From: an uncultured Actinomycetes bacterium
GTDB lineage: Bacteria > Actinomycetota > Acidimicrobiia > Acidimicrobiales > RAAP-2
Direction: 5' to 3'
DNA length: 64,000 nt
Assembly (NCBI GenBank): GCA_903830655.1
Contig: CAIKUQ010000017.1
Location: 1 to 64,000, forward strand
Shown here: piece after piece, positions 42,168 through 50,627 of the stretch
How the letters are laid out: each line of letters starts with the position of its first letter
Numbering within the stretch: the stretch's first letter is position 1
The notes under the pieces: generated by a model
What the model was told of the DNA's origin: nothing
Seen by the model: the letters and a program-made list of their open reading frames with translations, nothing else
The model's database searches: none
Position numbers and translations under genes: made by a program

Positions 42168-42862
42168 GATGCGCGCAACGAGTACCCAACACCACGAGCG
42201 GTGTGCAGCAAGCGGATCTCACCATCTTCTTCGAGCTTGCGACGGAGATAGCCGATGTAGACCGCCAGTGAGTTTGTCCCCGAATCAAAGTTGTACCCCC
42301 AGACAAGATCCAAAATCTGGTCACGGGTGAGAACTTGGCGGGGGTGTTGCATGAAGAGCTCGAGCAATTCAAACTCAATTTTTGTTAACTCAATCTTGCG
42401 AACTCCGCGGAACACCTCTCGAGTATTGGGGTTCAGGGTTAGGTCTTCAAAGCGCAGATTGGCGGCCTCGCCCCCGTTGGCTTGCCTGCGTCGCAGCAAC
42501 GCTCGAAGGCGCGCGAGCAACTCAGCGAGGTCAAAGGGCTTGACCAGGTAGTCATCGGCTCCGACGTCGAGGCCCTCAACGCGGTCGTTCACCGCGTCTC
42601 GTGCGGTCAGCATCAAGATGGGGGTGGCGTCTCCCGATTGACGAATTCGGCGGCAAATTTCTAGACCGTCAATATCGGGGAGTTGGAGGTCCAAAATAAT
42701 TGCGTCGGGAGCACGGAGTTGGAATGATTTTAAGGCCGAGGCCCCGTCTTCAAAGAGCTCCACCTCGTAATTTTCCATGCGCAGGGCGCGACCCAAGGAG
42801 GTGCGGATGGCGCCATCGTCATCAACGATTGCCACATAGAGGCTGGCGTTTTCAGCGGACAC
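42164..42862 (-). CDS. OmpR-family response regulator
   Basis: About 232 residues: a receiver domain with VDDD, the phospho-Asp in AIILDLQLPDIDG and VKPFDL, then a winged-helix DNA-binding domain (IELTKIEFELLELFMQHP, DQILDLVWGY). It resembles the MprA/TrcR group. The start is GTG 42862, set by AAGGAGA about seven bases upstream. The pair with the kinase gene is first in a possible seven-gene minus-strand transcription unit. Confidence 0.94.
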   Translation of the reverse strand: MSAENASLYVAIVDDDGAIRTSLGRALRMENYEVELFEDGASALKSFQLRAPDAIILDLQLPDIDGLEICRRIRQSGDATPILMLTARDAVNDRVEGLDVGADDYLVKPFDLAELLARLRALLRRRQANGGEAANLRFEDLTLNPNTREVFRGVRKIELTKIEFELLELFMQHPRQVLTRDQILDLVWGYNFDSGTNSLAVYIGYLRRKLEEDGEIRLLHTARGVGYSLRAS

Positions 42863-42963
42863 GACGGTCTCCTTCAGGTTTGTTCTAGGCTCTAGTGTGG
42901 CTAAGTGCCATAAAGGCAAACCACAGTTTTAATAAGAATACGTTCAAAATTGTGGACCACCGG

Positions 42964-43039
42964 TGGCGGGTAGTTCAATTGGCAGAACAACGGACTTTGA
43001 ATCCGTCGGTTGGAGGTTCGAACCCTCCCCCGCCAGCCA
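42964..43039 (+). tRNA. tRNA-Gln(TTG)
   Basis: Acceptor TGGCGGG with CCCGCCA, anticodon arm ACGGA-CTTTGAA-TCCGT with anticodon TTG (reads CAA), T arm GGAGG-TTCGAAC-CCTCC. The 3' end GCCA is encoded, unlike the other two tRNA genes here. Confidence 0.95.
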
Positions 43040-43076
43040 ACACGGTAGGCCTGGCCCCATGCGAGAGACTTGACAG

Positions 43077-43841
43077 GTGACACATCCAGTAACGGCCATC
43101 GTGCTCGCCGCGGGAGCGGGAAAGCGCATGCAGTCGGACTTACCCAAGCCACTGCATCAGCTGCAAGGTCGACCAATGATCGACTGGGTGATCGACGCCC
43201 TCGGTGACAGTCGAATCTCGGCCGGCGCCGTTGTGGTGGGGCACGGGGGAGAGCAACTGCAAAGCCACGTCGAGCGCTTGACGAATAATTCGCTGGACTG
43301 GAACTTTGTCGAGCAACATGAACAACTCGGCACCGGTCACGCTGCCAGTTTGGCGCTGGCCTCGTTGCCGCTCGGTGACGATGACCTCGTGCTCATCCTC
43401 CCTGGCGATACGCCCCTGTTGCGTGCTTCGAGCATCACCACACTCTTGGATCACCACCTCGCGACCCCAGCGGTACTGAGTGTCTTGAGTGCGGTGGTTG
43501 CTAGCCCCACTGGTTATGGCCGCATGGTGCACGATAGCCACGGCAACCTCGCCGGCATTGTTGAAGAACGTGACGCCACCCCCGAGCAACGAGAAATTCA
43601 CGAAATAAACACGGGCATCATGGTCGGCACCGCTTCGGCCCTCCGTTCGGCCCTCGAGCGTGTAGGTCGAAGAAATGCGCAAGGCGAGTTCTATCTAACC
43701 GACGTCATCGGGATTCTGGTGGCCCAGGGCATGGTCGTTCGGGCCGAGAGTTTGGGAGACCCCCGTGAGGCTCAAGGCGTGAATGACCCCGAGCAGTTGG
43801 CCTCCTGCGAAGCGGCGCTGGCTGAGCGTGGGCTGGAATAA
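43077..43841 (+). CDS. GlmU-like uridylyltransferase, N-terminal domain only
   Basis: The 254 residues match the pyrophosphorylase half of GlmU: AIVLAAGAGKRMQSDLPKPL, EQLGTGHA, LPGDTPLL, GYGRMV, IVEERDAT and EINTGIM, with GEFYLTDVI. This half makes UDP-GlcNAc from GlcNAc-1-P and UTP. The C-terminal left-handed helix acetyltransferase, normally another 200 residues, is absent; the frame ends in a stop before prs. The position before prs is the standard glmU position in actinobacteria. Start GTG at 43077. Confidence 0.88.
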   Translation: MTHPVTAIVLAAGAGKRMQSDLPKPLHQLQGRPMIDWVIDALGDSRISAGAVVVGHGGEQLQSHVERLTNNSLDWNFVEQHEQLGTGHAASLALASLPLGDDDLVLILPGDTPLLRASSITTLLDHHLATPAVLSVLSAVVASPTGYGRMVHDSHGNLAGIVEERDATPEQREIHEINTGIMVGTASALRSALERVGRRNAQGEFYLTDVIGILVAQGMVVRAESLGDPREAQGVNDPEQLASCEAALAERGLE

Positions 43842-43860
43842 ATCTCTCGCCCTCTTCAAC

Positions 43861-43866
43861 TACGAT
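43861..43866 (+). promoter_or_regulatory. -10 element, leaderless prs
   Basis: TACGAT ends six bases before the GTG at 43873. Confidence 0.5.
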
Positions 43867-43872
43867 TTAGTC

Positions 43873-44847
43873 GTGGAGTCACTGTCTAAGCGTCGTCTGG
43901 TCATCGTTTCGGGTCGCTGTCACCCGGCCCTCGCTCAGGATGTCGCCGACAACCTGGGGGTTGAATTAACCAACGCCAATGTGCGTGAATTCGCTAACGG
44001 CGAAATCCATTGTCGCTTTGATGAGTCAGTACGTGGCGCTCACGTGTTCATCATTCAAACTCACGCCACACCCGTTAATGATGCGCTGATGGAGCAGCTC
44101 ATCATGATCGACGCCGCCAAGCGCGCGAGTGCGAAATCCATCACCGCCGTGATTCCCAACTATGGCTACGCGCGTCAAGACCGCAAGTCCGCCGGACGCG
44201 AACCAATCACCGCCAAGCTGGTCGCGGACATGCTCCAAACTGCCGGAGCTACTCGCGTGTTGAGCGTGGACTTCCACTCCGGTCAGATCCAAGGCTTCTT
44301 TGATATTCCCGTGGACCACTTGGTCGCCGCTCCCGTGCTCGAGGCGTACCTTCGTGCCAACACTGACCCCAAGCGTATGGTGGTGGTGGCTCCCGACGCT
44401 GGTCGCGTGAAGGTCGCCGAACGCTACGCCCAACACCTCGGCTGTGATCTCGCCCTGGTACACAAAACTCGCCCGAAGGGAACGGCCAACGTGGTTGAAG
44501 CGCGCCACGTGGTCGGTGACGTTCTTGGTCGTCACTGCGTTTTGATTGACGACATGATTGATACCGCCGGTACCATCGTGGCCGCCTGTGACTTGTTAAA
44601 GGAGCACGGCGCTGAAGAAATCTGGGTGATGGCGACCCACGCCGTCTTCTCACCACCGGCCGCTGAACGCCTATTCAACGCCCCAGTTAGCCGCGTCGTG
44701 GTGACCGACACTTTGCCCCTCAGCCCAGAAAAGCGCTTCGAAAAGTTGGAAATCCTTTCTGTCGCCCCCCTCATCGCTAACGCAATTTCCGCAATTTTTG
44801 AAGATTCCTCGGTCTCGGAAATCTTCGGTGGCGAGAACCTGCTCTAG
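43873..44847 (+). CDS. prs: Ribose-phosphate pyrophosphokinase
   Basis: It makes PRPP for nucleotide, His and Trp synthesis. The 324 residues show VSGRCHPALAQDV, the ATP-binding PNYGYARQDRKSAGREP, VSVDFHSGQIQGFF and the PRPP loop VLIDDMIDTAGTI. The GTG at 43873 gives the usual N-terminus; TACGAT upstream suggests a leaderless transcript. A two-stage hairpin overlaps the stop codon. Confidence 0.95.
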   Translation: MESLSKRRLVIVSGRCHPALAQDVADNLGVELTNANVREFANGEIHCRFDESVRGAHVFIIQTHATPVNDALMEQLIMIDAAKRASAKSITAVIPNYGYARQDRKSAGREPITAKLVADMLQTAGATRVLSVDFHSGQIQGFFDIPVDHLVAAPVLEAYLRANTDPKRMVVVAPDAGRVKVAERYAQHLGCDLALVHKTRPKGTANVVEARHVVGDVLGRHCVLIDDMIDTAGTIVAACDLLKEHGAEEIWVMATHAVFSPPAAERLFNAPVSRVVVTDTLPLSPEKRFEKLEILSVAPLIANAISAIFEDSSVSEIFGGENLL

Positions 44848-44877
44848 CCAAAAGTGAGGCCCTGGGCCTCGGGCTAG
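44844..44877 (+). other. Two-stage hairpin between prs and rplY
   Basis: Outer stem CTAGCC/GGCTAG and inner stem GAGGCC/GGCCTC (loop CTG) span the prs stop. There is no T run after it, so it is not a standard terminator. It could protect the prs 3' end or fold in the rplY leader. Confidence 0.4.
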
Positions 44878-44927
44878 ACTGAGAAGCCCTGTTGCCCATA
44901 GGCACAGCCATTCGCCAAGGAGTCACC

Positions 44928-45527
44928 ATGTCTCAGATCACTTTGAGTGCCGCAACTGACCGCGTGCACGGTTCAGCCTCTTCACGCCGCTTGCGCATTG
45001 CCGGTTCTATTCCCGGTGTTATGTACGGTGAAGGCGTCACCCCAGTTCCCCTGTCGGTGAACGCCAAAGAGTTCCGTACCGCAGTTTCGGGCGAGCAAGG
45101 TCTCAACTCCTTGATCAACCTCGAAGTGGCCGGCAAGTCCTACACCGTTTTGGCTCGTGAACTCCAGCGTCACAAGGTGCGCGGTACCGTGGCGCACATT
45201 GACTTCCAAGTAGTTGACCCCAACAAGCCAGTAGTGGCCGAAGTGCCATTGCACGTTATTGGTGATGCCGTCGAAGTACGTCACGCCGACTGGGAAGTCG
45301 ACCAGCAGCTCTTCAACATCGAAGTTAAGGCTCGTCCCAGCGACATCCCGACCTTCGTCAACGTTGACATCAACGAACTCAAGCCTGGTGGCGCAATTCG
45401 CATCAGTGACCTCACCCTGCCTGCAGGCGTTGAGGCTACGGCTGACCCACACCTGGCCGTCGTTGCCACCTTCCCCGGTCGCGCTGCGAAGCAGACTGAA
45501 GCTGCCGCCGCACCTGAACCCAGTTAA
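44928..45527 (+). CDS. rplY: 50S ribosomal protein bL25 (CTC/TL5 type)
   Basis: A 5S rRNA-binding ribosomal protein of about 199 residues. The N-terminal L25 domain (RRLRIAGSIPGVMYGEG, VLARELQRHKVRGTVAHIDF) is followed by the second beta domain found in the long CTC form, and by an Ala-rich tail. AAGGAG lies eight bases before the ATG. pth follows five bases later. Confidence 0.95.
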   Translation: MSQITLSAATDRVHGSASSRRLRIAGSIPGVMYGEGVTPVPLSVNAKEFRTAVSGEQGLNSLINLEVAGKSYTVLARELQRHKVRGTVAHIDFQVVDPNKPVVAEVPLHVIGDAVEVRHADWEVDQQLFNIEVKARPSDIPTFVNVDINELKPGGAIRISDLTLPAGVEATADPHLAVVATFPGRAAKQTEAAAAPEPS

Positions 45528-45532
45528 TTCAG

Positions 45533-46147
45533 ATGGCGCTTAGGCGCAACGCCGAAGAACGTCGGGGCACACCGAGCGTTCTGCTGATTGTTGGATTGGC
45601 TAATCCCGGAAGCGAATACGAAGGATCACGCCACAACATTGGCGGTGATGCGGTTCGTGAATTGGCCAATCGTCGCCACGCTACTTTTTCGATCGAGCGA
45701 CGTCAGCGGGCCAGTACGGCGACACTAACGACCCCTCACGGGTTGGTCACTCTCGCGATTCCAACGACCTATATGAACGAGTCGGGCTCGGCTATTGGTC
45801 CGCTGCTCAAGCGAACCTCAATTGATGATCTTGCTCAGTTAGTGGTCGCGCACGACGAGTTGGATTTAGAGCCCCACCGCCTCCAACTTAAATTTGGCGG
45901 CGGACTGGCGGGACACAATGGTTTGCGGTCCATTGCCAAGACCATCGGGACCCAAGATTTCTCGCGAATGCGAATTGGGATCGGCAAGCCCGAGCGCAAG
46001 GAGATGGTTACCGACTGGGTGCTCAAACGCCCGACGGGGCAGCGCAAAGTGGAATTGGCCGCGGACATTCAGCGGGCCGCCGACGCACTGGAGTTGTTGA
46101 TTGATCAAGGACTCGAGAGCGCTCAGCGCACTGTGAATGGCTCGTGA
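45533..46147 (+). CDS. pth: Peptidyl-tRNA hydrolase
   Basis: Pth frees tRNA from peptidyl-tRNA drop-off products. Conserved features: VGLANPGSEYEGSRHNIGGD with the catalytic His, TYMNESG, VAHDELDLEP and the GGGLAGHNGLRSI loop. The 204 residues include an extra 15-residue N-terminus. GTG of mfd overlaps its stop as GTGA. Confidence 0.95.
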   Translation: MALRRNAEERRGTPSVLLIVGLANPGSEYEGSRHNIGGDAVRELANRRHATFSIERRQRASTATLTTPHGLVTLAIPTTYMNESGSAIGPLLKRTSIDDLAQLVVAHDELDLEPHRLQLKFGGGLAGHNGLRSIAKTIGTQDFSRMRIGIGKPERKEMVTDWVLKRPTGQRKVELAADIQRAADALELLIDQGLESAQRTVNGS

Positions 46148-49100
46148 GCCGAGGTTTAGCTCGGGTCCTTAAGCGAATCGCTCCCGCCTTGCGCGAAAAG
46201 GTGGCCCGGGGGCATTTCATCCCCTCAAGTTTTGCGACACCAGTAACGGTCGCCGCATTGGTTCTCGATGAACCAGCCAGCGTGGTCCTCACCGAAACGT
46301 CCGCCGAAGCGGAGTCGCTCTTCGCTGATTTGCGCGAATGGTTGCCGGATGGCGACATTGCGCTCTGGCCCGCTTGGGACATTCATCCGCTAGAACGAGT
46401 CTCGCCCGACGCCAAGGTAATGGCTCAACGCGCGCACCTGCGCTGGCGAATTGAACAGGGTGACCTTCCAATGGTCATAGTGGCCTCAGCCCGGGCCATT
46501 GCACAAATCCTGCCGCCAACGAGTGCCCCCGAGCCATGGCATTTTGTTGTCGGGAATGACTACGACCGTGACAAGGTCATCGCGGGGCTCGTCGCAAGTG
46601 GTTACCGCCGCGAGTACAGCGTTGAGCACCGCGGTGAGATTGCGGTTCGAGGTGGAATTCTCGACCTATGGCCCGCCGAGACCGAAGAGCCCATTCGGTT
46701 GGATTTCTTCGGTGATGAACTCGAAAGAATCGCGATTTTTGACATTGGTAGTCAGCGCTCAATTCAAGACTTGAAAGAAACGGTTGTGGCGCCCGCCCGC
46801 GAATGGGTGCCCGACGAAAAACAGGTGGCGTTGGCTGAGAAGATGGCGCGCTCGCATCCGTGGGGGAGAGCAATCTTTGACCGCATCGCCAACGGCGAGT
46901 CCTTCGATGGGCTTGAGGGATGGATGAGCCTCTTTGTGGAATCGCGTCGGTCCTTGCTCGACGAATTAGGAGAAATAAAAACGTTTGTCATTTCCCCAGA
47001 GCAAATAAAGAGTCGGCTCGATGACGTGTTCGAAGAAGAGCGTGAGCTCACCGACGTCGTTGCGGCAACCTGGCAGGCCACAGTTGAGGTGCCCCTCTTG
47101 CACCAGTCTTACGAAGAACTCTTGGGAGCCCGCACCTTCACCCCTTTGAGCGCCCAGTCCGGCGCCGAGTCGTACCTCACTTCAGCCCCCGTCACCCAGG
47201 GGGACCACGCACGAATTGCCGCCCACGTTCGTGGTTGGAGTAGTGCGCGACGCGCCGTGGTGTTATCGGCGAATCCAGCGGCCATCGAACGCATGGCCGA
47301 TCAGCTCCGGGGAGAGGGGCTCGACGTTTCTACGAACCCCGAGGCGGTCTTTGACGTTCGCGTCACGGTCCTGGAGTCAACGCTGAGCCACGGCTTTTGG
47401 TTGGATGACCCAGAGGTTGTCGTTTGGAGTGAGAGTGACCTCACCGGTCGGCGAAGTGTGCATCGGGCCCAACGCGCGAAGGCGCGAACTGTCGACGCCT
47501 TCTTTGAAGATATGGCGGTGGGGTCATACGTGGTTCATCGCCAACACGGCGTGGCCAAGTTCTCGGGAACGACAACCCGAGCTATCAACGGCGTAATACG
47601 CGACTATCTGATCTTGGAATTTAAGGATGGGCGAAGTTATTGGCCGACGGACCAAATTGATGCCCTGACCGCATACAACGGTGGTGACGCGCCAGCGTTG
47701 TCGCGCATGGGCGGTGCCGAATGGCAAAAGAAGCGAGCCCAAGCGGCGGCCGAGGCGTATCTGGTCGCCCAAGAGCTCGTGGAGCTCTATCGCGAGCGCA
47801 GCGTCGCCCCCGGACACGCCTTCGCCCCCGACAGCGCGTGGCAACACGAGATGGAAGAACTCTTTCCCTTCCAGCTAACCCACGACCAAACCAAGGCGGT
47901 CGCTGAAATCAAGGCCGACATGGAAAGTGAACGCCCAATGGACCGTCTGGTTTGTGCGGATGTGGGTTTTGGCAAAACCGAAATTGCCGTACGCGCAACC
48001 TTTAAGGCAGTCCAAGATAACAAGCAAGTAGCCATCCTGGCGCCCACCACCCTCTTGGCTTCACAACACTTCGCCACCTTCGGCGAACGATTTGCCGGAT
48101 TTCCGGTTCGGGTGGCGATGCTCAGCCGCTTCGTTGATGAATCGCAAAGCAAGAAGGTCATTAGCGGACTCGCCGATGGTTCCATAGATGTGGTGATCGG
48201 AACTCACCGATTATTGAACGAGGCCGTGAAGTTCAAAGACCTAGGTCTGTTAGTGGTTGACGAGGAACAACGATTTGGCGTTAATCACAAGGAGGCCATC
48301 AAAGCTCGCTCGGTGGGTGTCGATGTACTTACGCTCAGCGCCAGCCCCATCCCTCGAACGCTGGAGATGGCCCTCACGGGCATCAGAGACATTTCTATGG
48401 TGACGACACCGCCTTCGGATAGACGGCCAATCCTTACGCACGTCGGCGAGTACGACGAACCAGCCGTTGTTGAGGCTATTCGCCGCGAACTCTTGCGCGA
48501 AGGTCAAGTCTTTTTTGTGCACAATCGGGTGGCTGACATCGACCAGGCAGCTCGGAGAATAACTGAACTCGTGCCCGATGCTCGCGTGGCGGTGGCCCAC
48601 GGACAAATGGATGAGGGGACGCTGGAGCGAGTAATGGTTGACTTTTGGGAGCGCAAGTTTGATGTGTTGGTGTGCACCACAATTGTTGAATCAGGAATTG
48701 ACGTGCCCACAGTAAACACCTTGATTGTGGACCGCGCTGATCGATTGGGTTTAGGGCAAATGCACCAGCTCCGTGGGCGAGTGGGTCGTAGTGACCAGCG
48801 GGCCTATGCCTATCTCTTCCATCCCCGTGACAAAGTCCTTAACGAAACTGCCTACGAGCGGTTGCGCACGATTGGAGACAACACCGCACTCGGCTCTGGC
48901 TTCAAAATTGCCATGCGCGATCTGGAGATTCGTGGGGCGGGGAGTTTGCTCGGCCACCGTCAGTCGGGGCCAGTAGCGGCGGTTGGCTATGACCTCTACG
49001 TACAGCTCGTGGCCGAGGCGGTCGCTGAAGCGAAGGGCGAGAGACCAATTGAAGTTCAACCTATAACCCTCGATGTTCCCGGTGAAGCCCACCTGCCGAG

Positions 49101-49515
49101 TGAATACGTCAGTACTGATGATGCGCGGCTCGAGGCGTATCGACGATTGGCGGTCGTTTCGACTCAAGATGAATTGAAAGATCTCGCTGCCGAATGGACA
49201 GACCGTTATGGGACGCTACCTAAGCCCGCTCATGGCCTCCTCGAACTCGCAGAGTTACGCCTGGAGTGCATAGCCAATGGTGTGACCTCACTGGTGGTGC
49301 AGCCAGCCAAAGTTGGCGTGCGCAGCTACCCAGTTGTGAAGATTCAACCATTGAGTCTGAGTTTCTCGCAACAAATGAAGGTTCGGCGTCTCTACGGCTC
49401 GCAGTCCTATAACGAGGCCCTCCGCGAGATTCGCATTGAAATTGAAAGAGGTACCGTCGAACCGCTGGAATTAGTGGAGATTCTCACAAGCATTGTCGGT
49501 ACCGAATCAACGTAG
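46144..49515 (+). CDS. mfd: Transcription-repair coupling factor
   Basis: Mfd removes stalled RNA polymerase and recruits the UvrA repair complex. The 1123 residues have the UvrB-like N-terminal modules, the RNA polymerase-interacting domain (SYVVHRQHGVAKFSG), and the RecG-like translocase: Walker A CADVGFGKTE, the DEEQ box in VVDEEQRFGV, SASPIPRTLEMAL and VESGIDVPTVNT. Full length and intact. Confidence 0.97.
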   Translation: MSRGLARVLKRIAPALREKVARGHFIPSSFATPVTVAALVLDEPASVVLTETSAEAESLFADLREWLPDGDIALWPAWDIHPLERVSPDAKVMAQRAHLRWRIEQGDLPMVIVASARAIAQILPPTSAPEPWHFVVGNDYDRDKVIAGLVASGYRREYSVEHRGEIAVRGGILDLWPAETEEPIRLDFFGDELERIAIFDIGSQRSIQDLKETVVAPAREWVPDEKQVALAEKMARSHPWGRAIFDRIANGESFDGLEGWMSLFVESRRSLLDELGEIKTFVISPEQIKSRLDDVFEEERELTDVVAATWQATVEVPLLHQSYEELLGARTFTPLSAQSGAESYLTSAPVTQGDHARIAAHVRGWSSARRAVVLSANPAAIERMADQLRGEGLDVSTNPEAVFDVRVTVLESTLSHGFWLDDPEVVVWSESDLTGRRSVHRAQRAKARTVDAFFEDMAVGSYVVHRQHGVAKFSGTTTRAINGVIRDYLILEFKDGRSYWPTDQIDALTAYNGGDAPALSRMGGAEWQKKRAQAAAEAYLVAQELVELYRERSVAPGHAFAPDSAWQHEMEELFPFQLTHDQTKAVAEIKADMESERPMDRLVCADVGFGKTEIAVRATFKAVQDNKQVAILAPTTLLASQHFATFGERFAGFPVRVAMLSRFVDESQSKKVISGLADGSIDVVIGTHRLLNEAVKFKDLGLLVVDEEQRFGVNHKEAIKARSVGVDVLTLSASPIPRTLEMALTGIRDISMVTTPPSDRRPILTHVGEYDEPAVVEAIRRELLREGQVFFVHNRVADIDQAARRITELVPDARVAVAHGQMDEGTLERVMVDFWERKFDVLVCTTIVESGIDVPTVNTLIVDRADRLGLGQMHQLRGRVGRSDQRAYAYLFHPRDKVLNETAYERLRTIGDNTALGSGFKIAMRDLEIRGAGSLLGHRQSGPVAAVGYDLYVQLVAEAVAEAKGERPIEVQPITLDVPGEAHLPSEYVSTDDARLEAYRRLAVVSTQDELKDLAAEWTDRYGTLPKPAHGLLELAELRLECIANGVTSLVVQPAKVGVRSYPVVKIQPLSLSFSQQMKVRRLYGSQSYNEALREIRIEIERGTVEPLELVEILTSIVGTEST

Positions 49516-49523
49516 GCACTTAC

Positions 49524-49529
49524 TAGCAT
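49524..49529 (+). promoter_or_regulatory. -10 element, leaderless gene at 49536
   Basis: TAGCAT ends six bases before the ATG. Confidence 0.45.
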
Positions 49530-49535
49530 GAGTGA

Positions 49536-50627
49536 ATGCGTCGAATCGTAATCCTCCTAGTTGTCCTCGCCGGAATTGCCGCCGCAGCGGGAGTTCAGTC
49601 TCAACGAGCGGCAGTCTCAATAAATTCGAATCGCATGTCTGATTCGACTTTTCGAGAATCGTTGCAAGTACTCGCCAACAACAAGAATGCGCGCTGTTAT
49701 TTCTCGACCATCTATTCAATTGCACCTCACAATGCAGCGGGACGCGATTCGGTAACGTCGACTACAGCTTCCCAATGGGCCAACACGGTGATAGACGGAT
49801 TTGCCATTAGTGCATACGCTGACAAACACCACTTGGCGCAATCAGCGGGAGTACTCGCGAAAACTAAGCGCACTTTGATCGCGCAATTATCGACCCAGGC
49901 TCAAGCGCTGAAGCTTCATTGCCCTGGTACCGCACGGGCAGCCTTCGCTGCGCTGCCGACCTCCGTGCAAACGCTACTGTTGCGCTCAACTGCCGCCTCA
50001 GAGGAGTTAGTGCGCCGGTTGGGCACAGCTATTGCAATCACCGTTCCCAATTTGACCACCTACTACCAGGCCCATCAAAGCTCCTACGACACGCTGTGTA
50101 TTGCGGTGGCGGTGGTGCCCCAGGCCCAACTGTCGAACTTCCACGCAGATCAAAGGGCCGGAATGAGCGTGAAGGGACTAGTGGCTAAGTATTCGGTGGA
50201 CACTCAATCAAAGGCGAAGGGTGGCTCGCTAGGGTGCTTTGCACCATCGAGTACTTCGTATTCGACCGTCCGCACCGATGTAGCCGGACAAGCGCCAAAT
50301 ACCTTTGGAGCGACACCTCGCGCCATTAGCTATAGCGGCGTTACTGTCGGCCTGTACGTTGCGGTGACCTCGCGCACCACTAATTCATTCTCGAACGTTG
50401 AACAACTCGTTGCTTCTGATGTCCAATCTCAGAACTCGACGACCGCCTCGGCCCTGCAGAACAGCTTGTTGTATAAAGCGGCGGTCGCCATTGACCCGGC
50501 ACTAGGTCGGTGGGGGCTAGCGAGTTCTGGCCCTCAGGTCTTCGTGCCCGGCGTGCCAGCGATTACTAAGTTTGATCGCGCGACCTTGCGATTGGTTATT
50601 TCGCAATACGCCCCGACCTACCAGTGA
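49536..50627 (+). CDS. Secreted SurA/parvulin-like protein
   Basis: The 363 residues begin with a membrane/signal segment (IVILLVVLAGIAAAAG). A helical SurA-type N-domain follows, then a parvulin-like part around residues 180-245: DTLCIAVAVVPQAQL, AKYSVDTQSKAKGGSLGCF, resembling the LA..YS.D..SK..GG.LG pattern. Catalytic residues are not obvious, so it may be a chaperone only. Four Cys (RCYF, LHCPG, TLCIA, LGCFA) could form disulfides. Actinobacteria often have a secreted protein between mfd and mazG/eno. Confidence 0.65.
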   Translation: MRRIVILLVVLAGIAAAAGVQSQRAAVSINSNRMSDSTFRESLQVLANNKNARCYFSTIYSIAPHNAAGRDSVTSTTASQWANTVIDGFAISAYADKHHLAQSAGVLAKTKRTLIAQLSTQAQALKLHCPGTARAAFAALPTSVQTLLLRSTAASEELVRRLGTAIAITVPNLTTYYQAHQSSYDTLCIAVAVVPQAQLSNFHADQRAGMSVKGLVAKYSVDTQSKAKGGSLGCFAPSSTSYSTVRTDVAGQAPNTFGATPRAISYSGVTVGLYVAVTSRTTNSFSNVEQLVASDVQSQNSTTASALQNSLLYKAAVAIDPALGRWGLASSGPQVFVPGVPAITKFDRATLRLVISQYAPTYQ

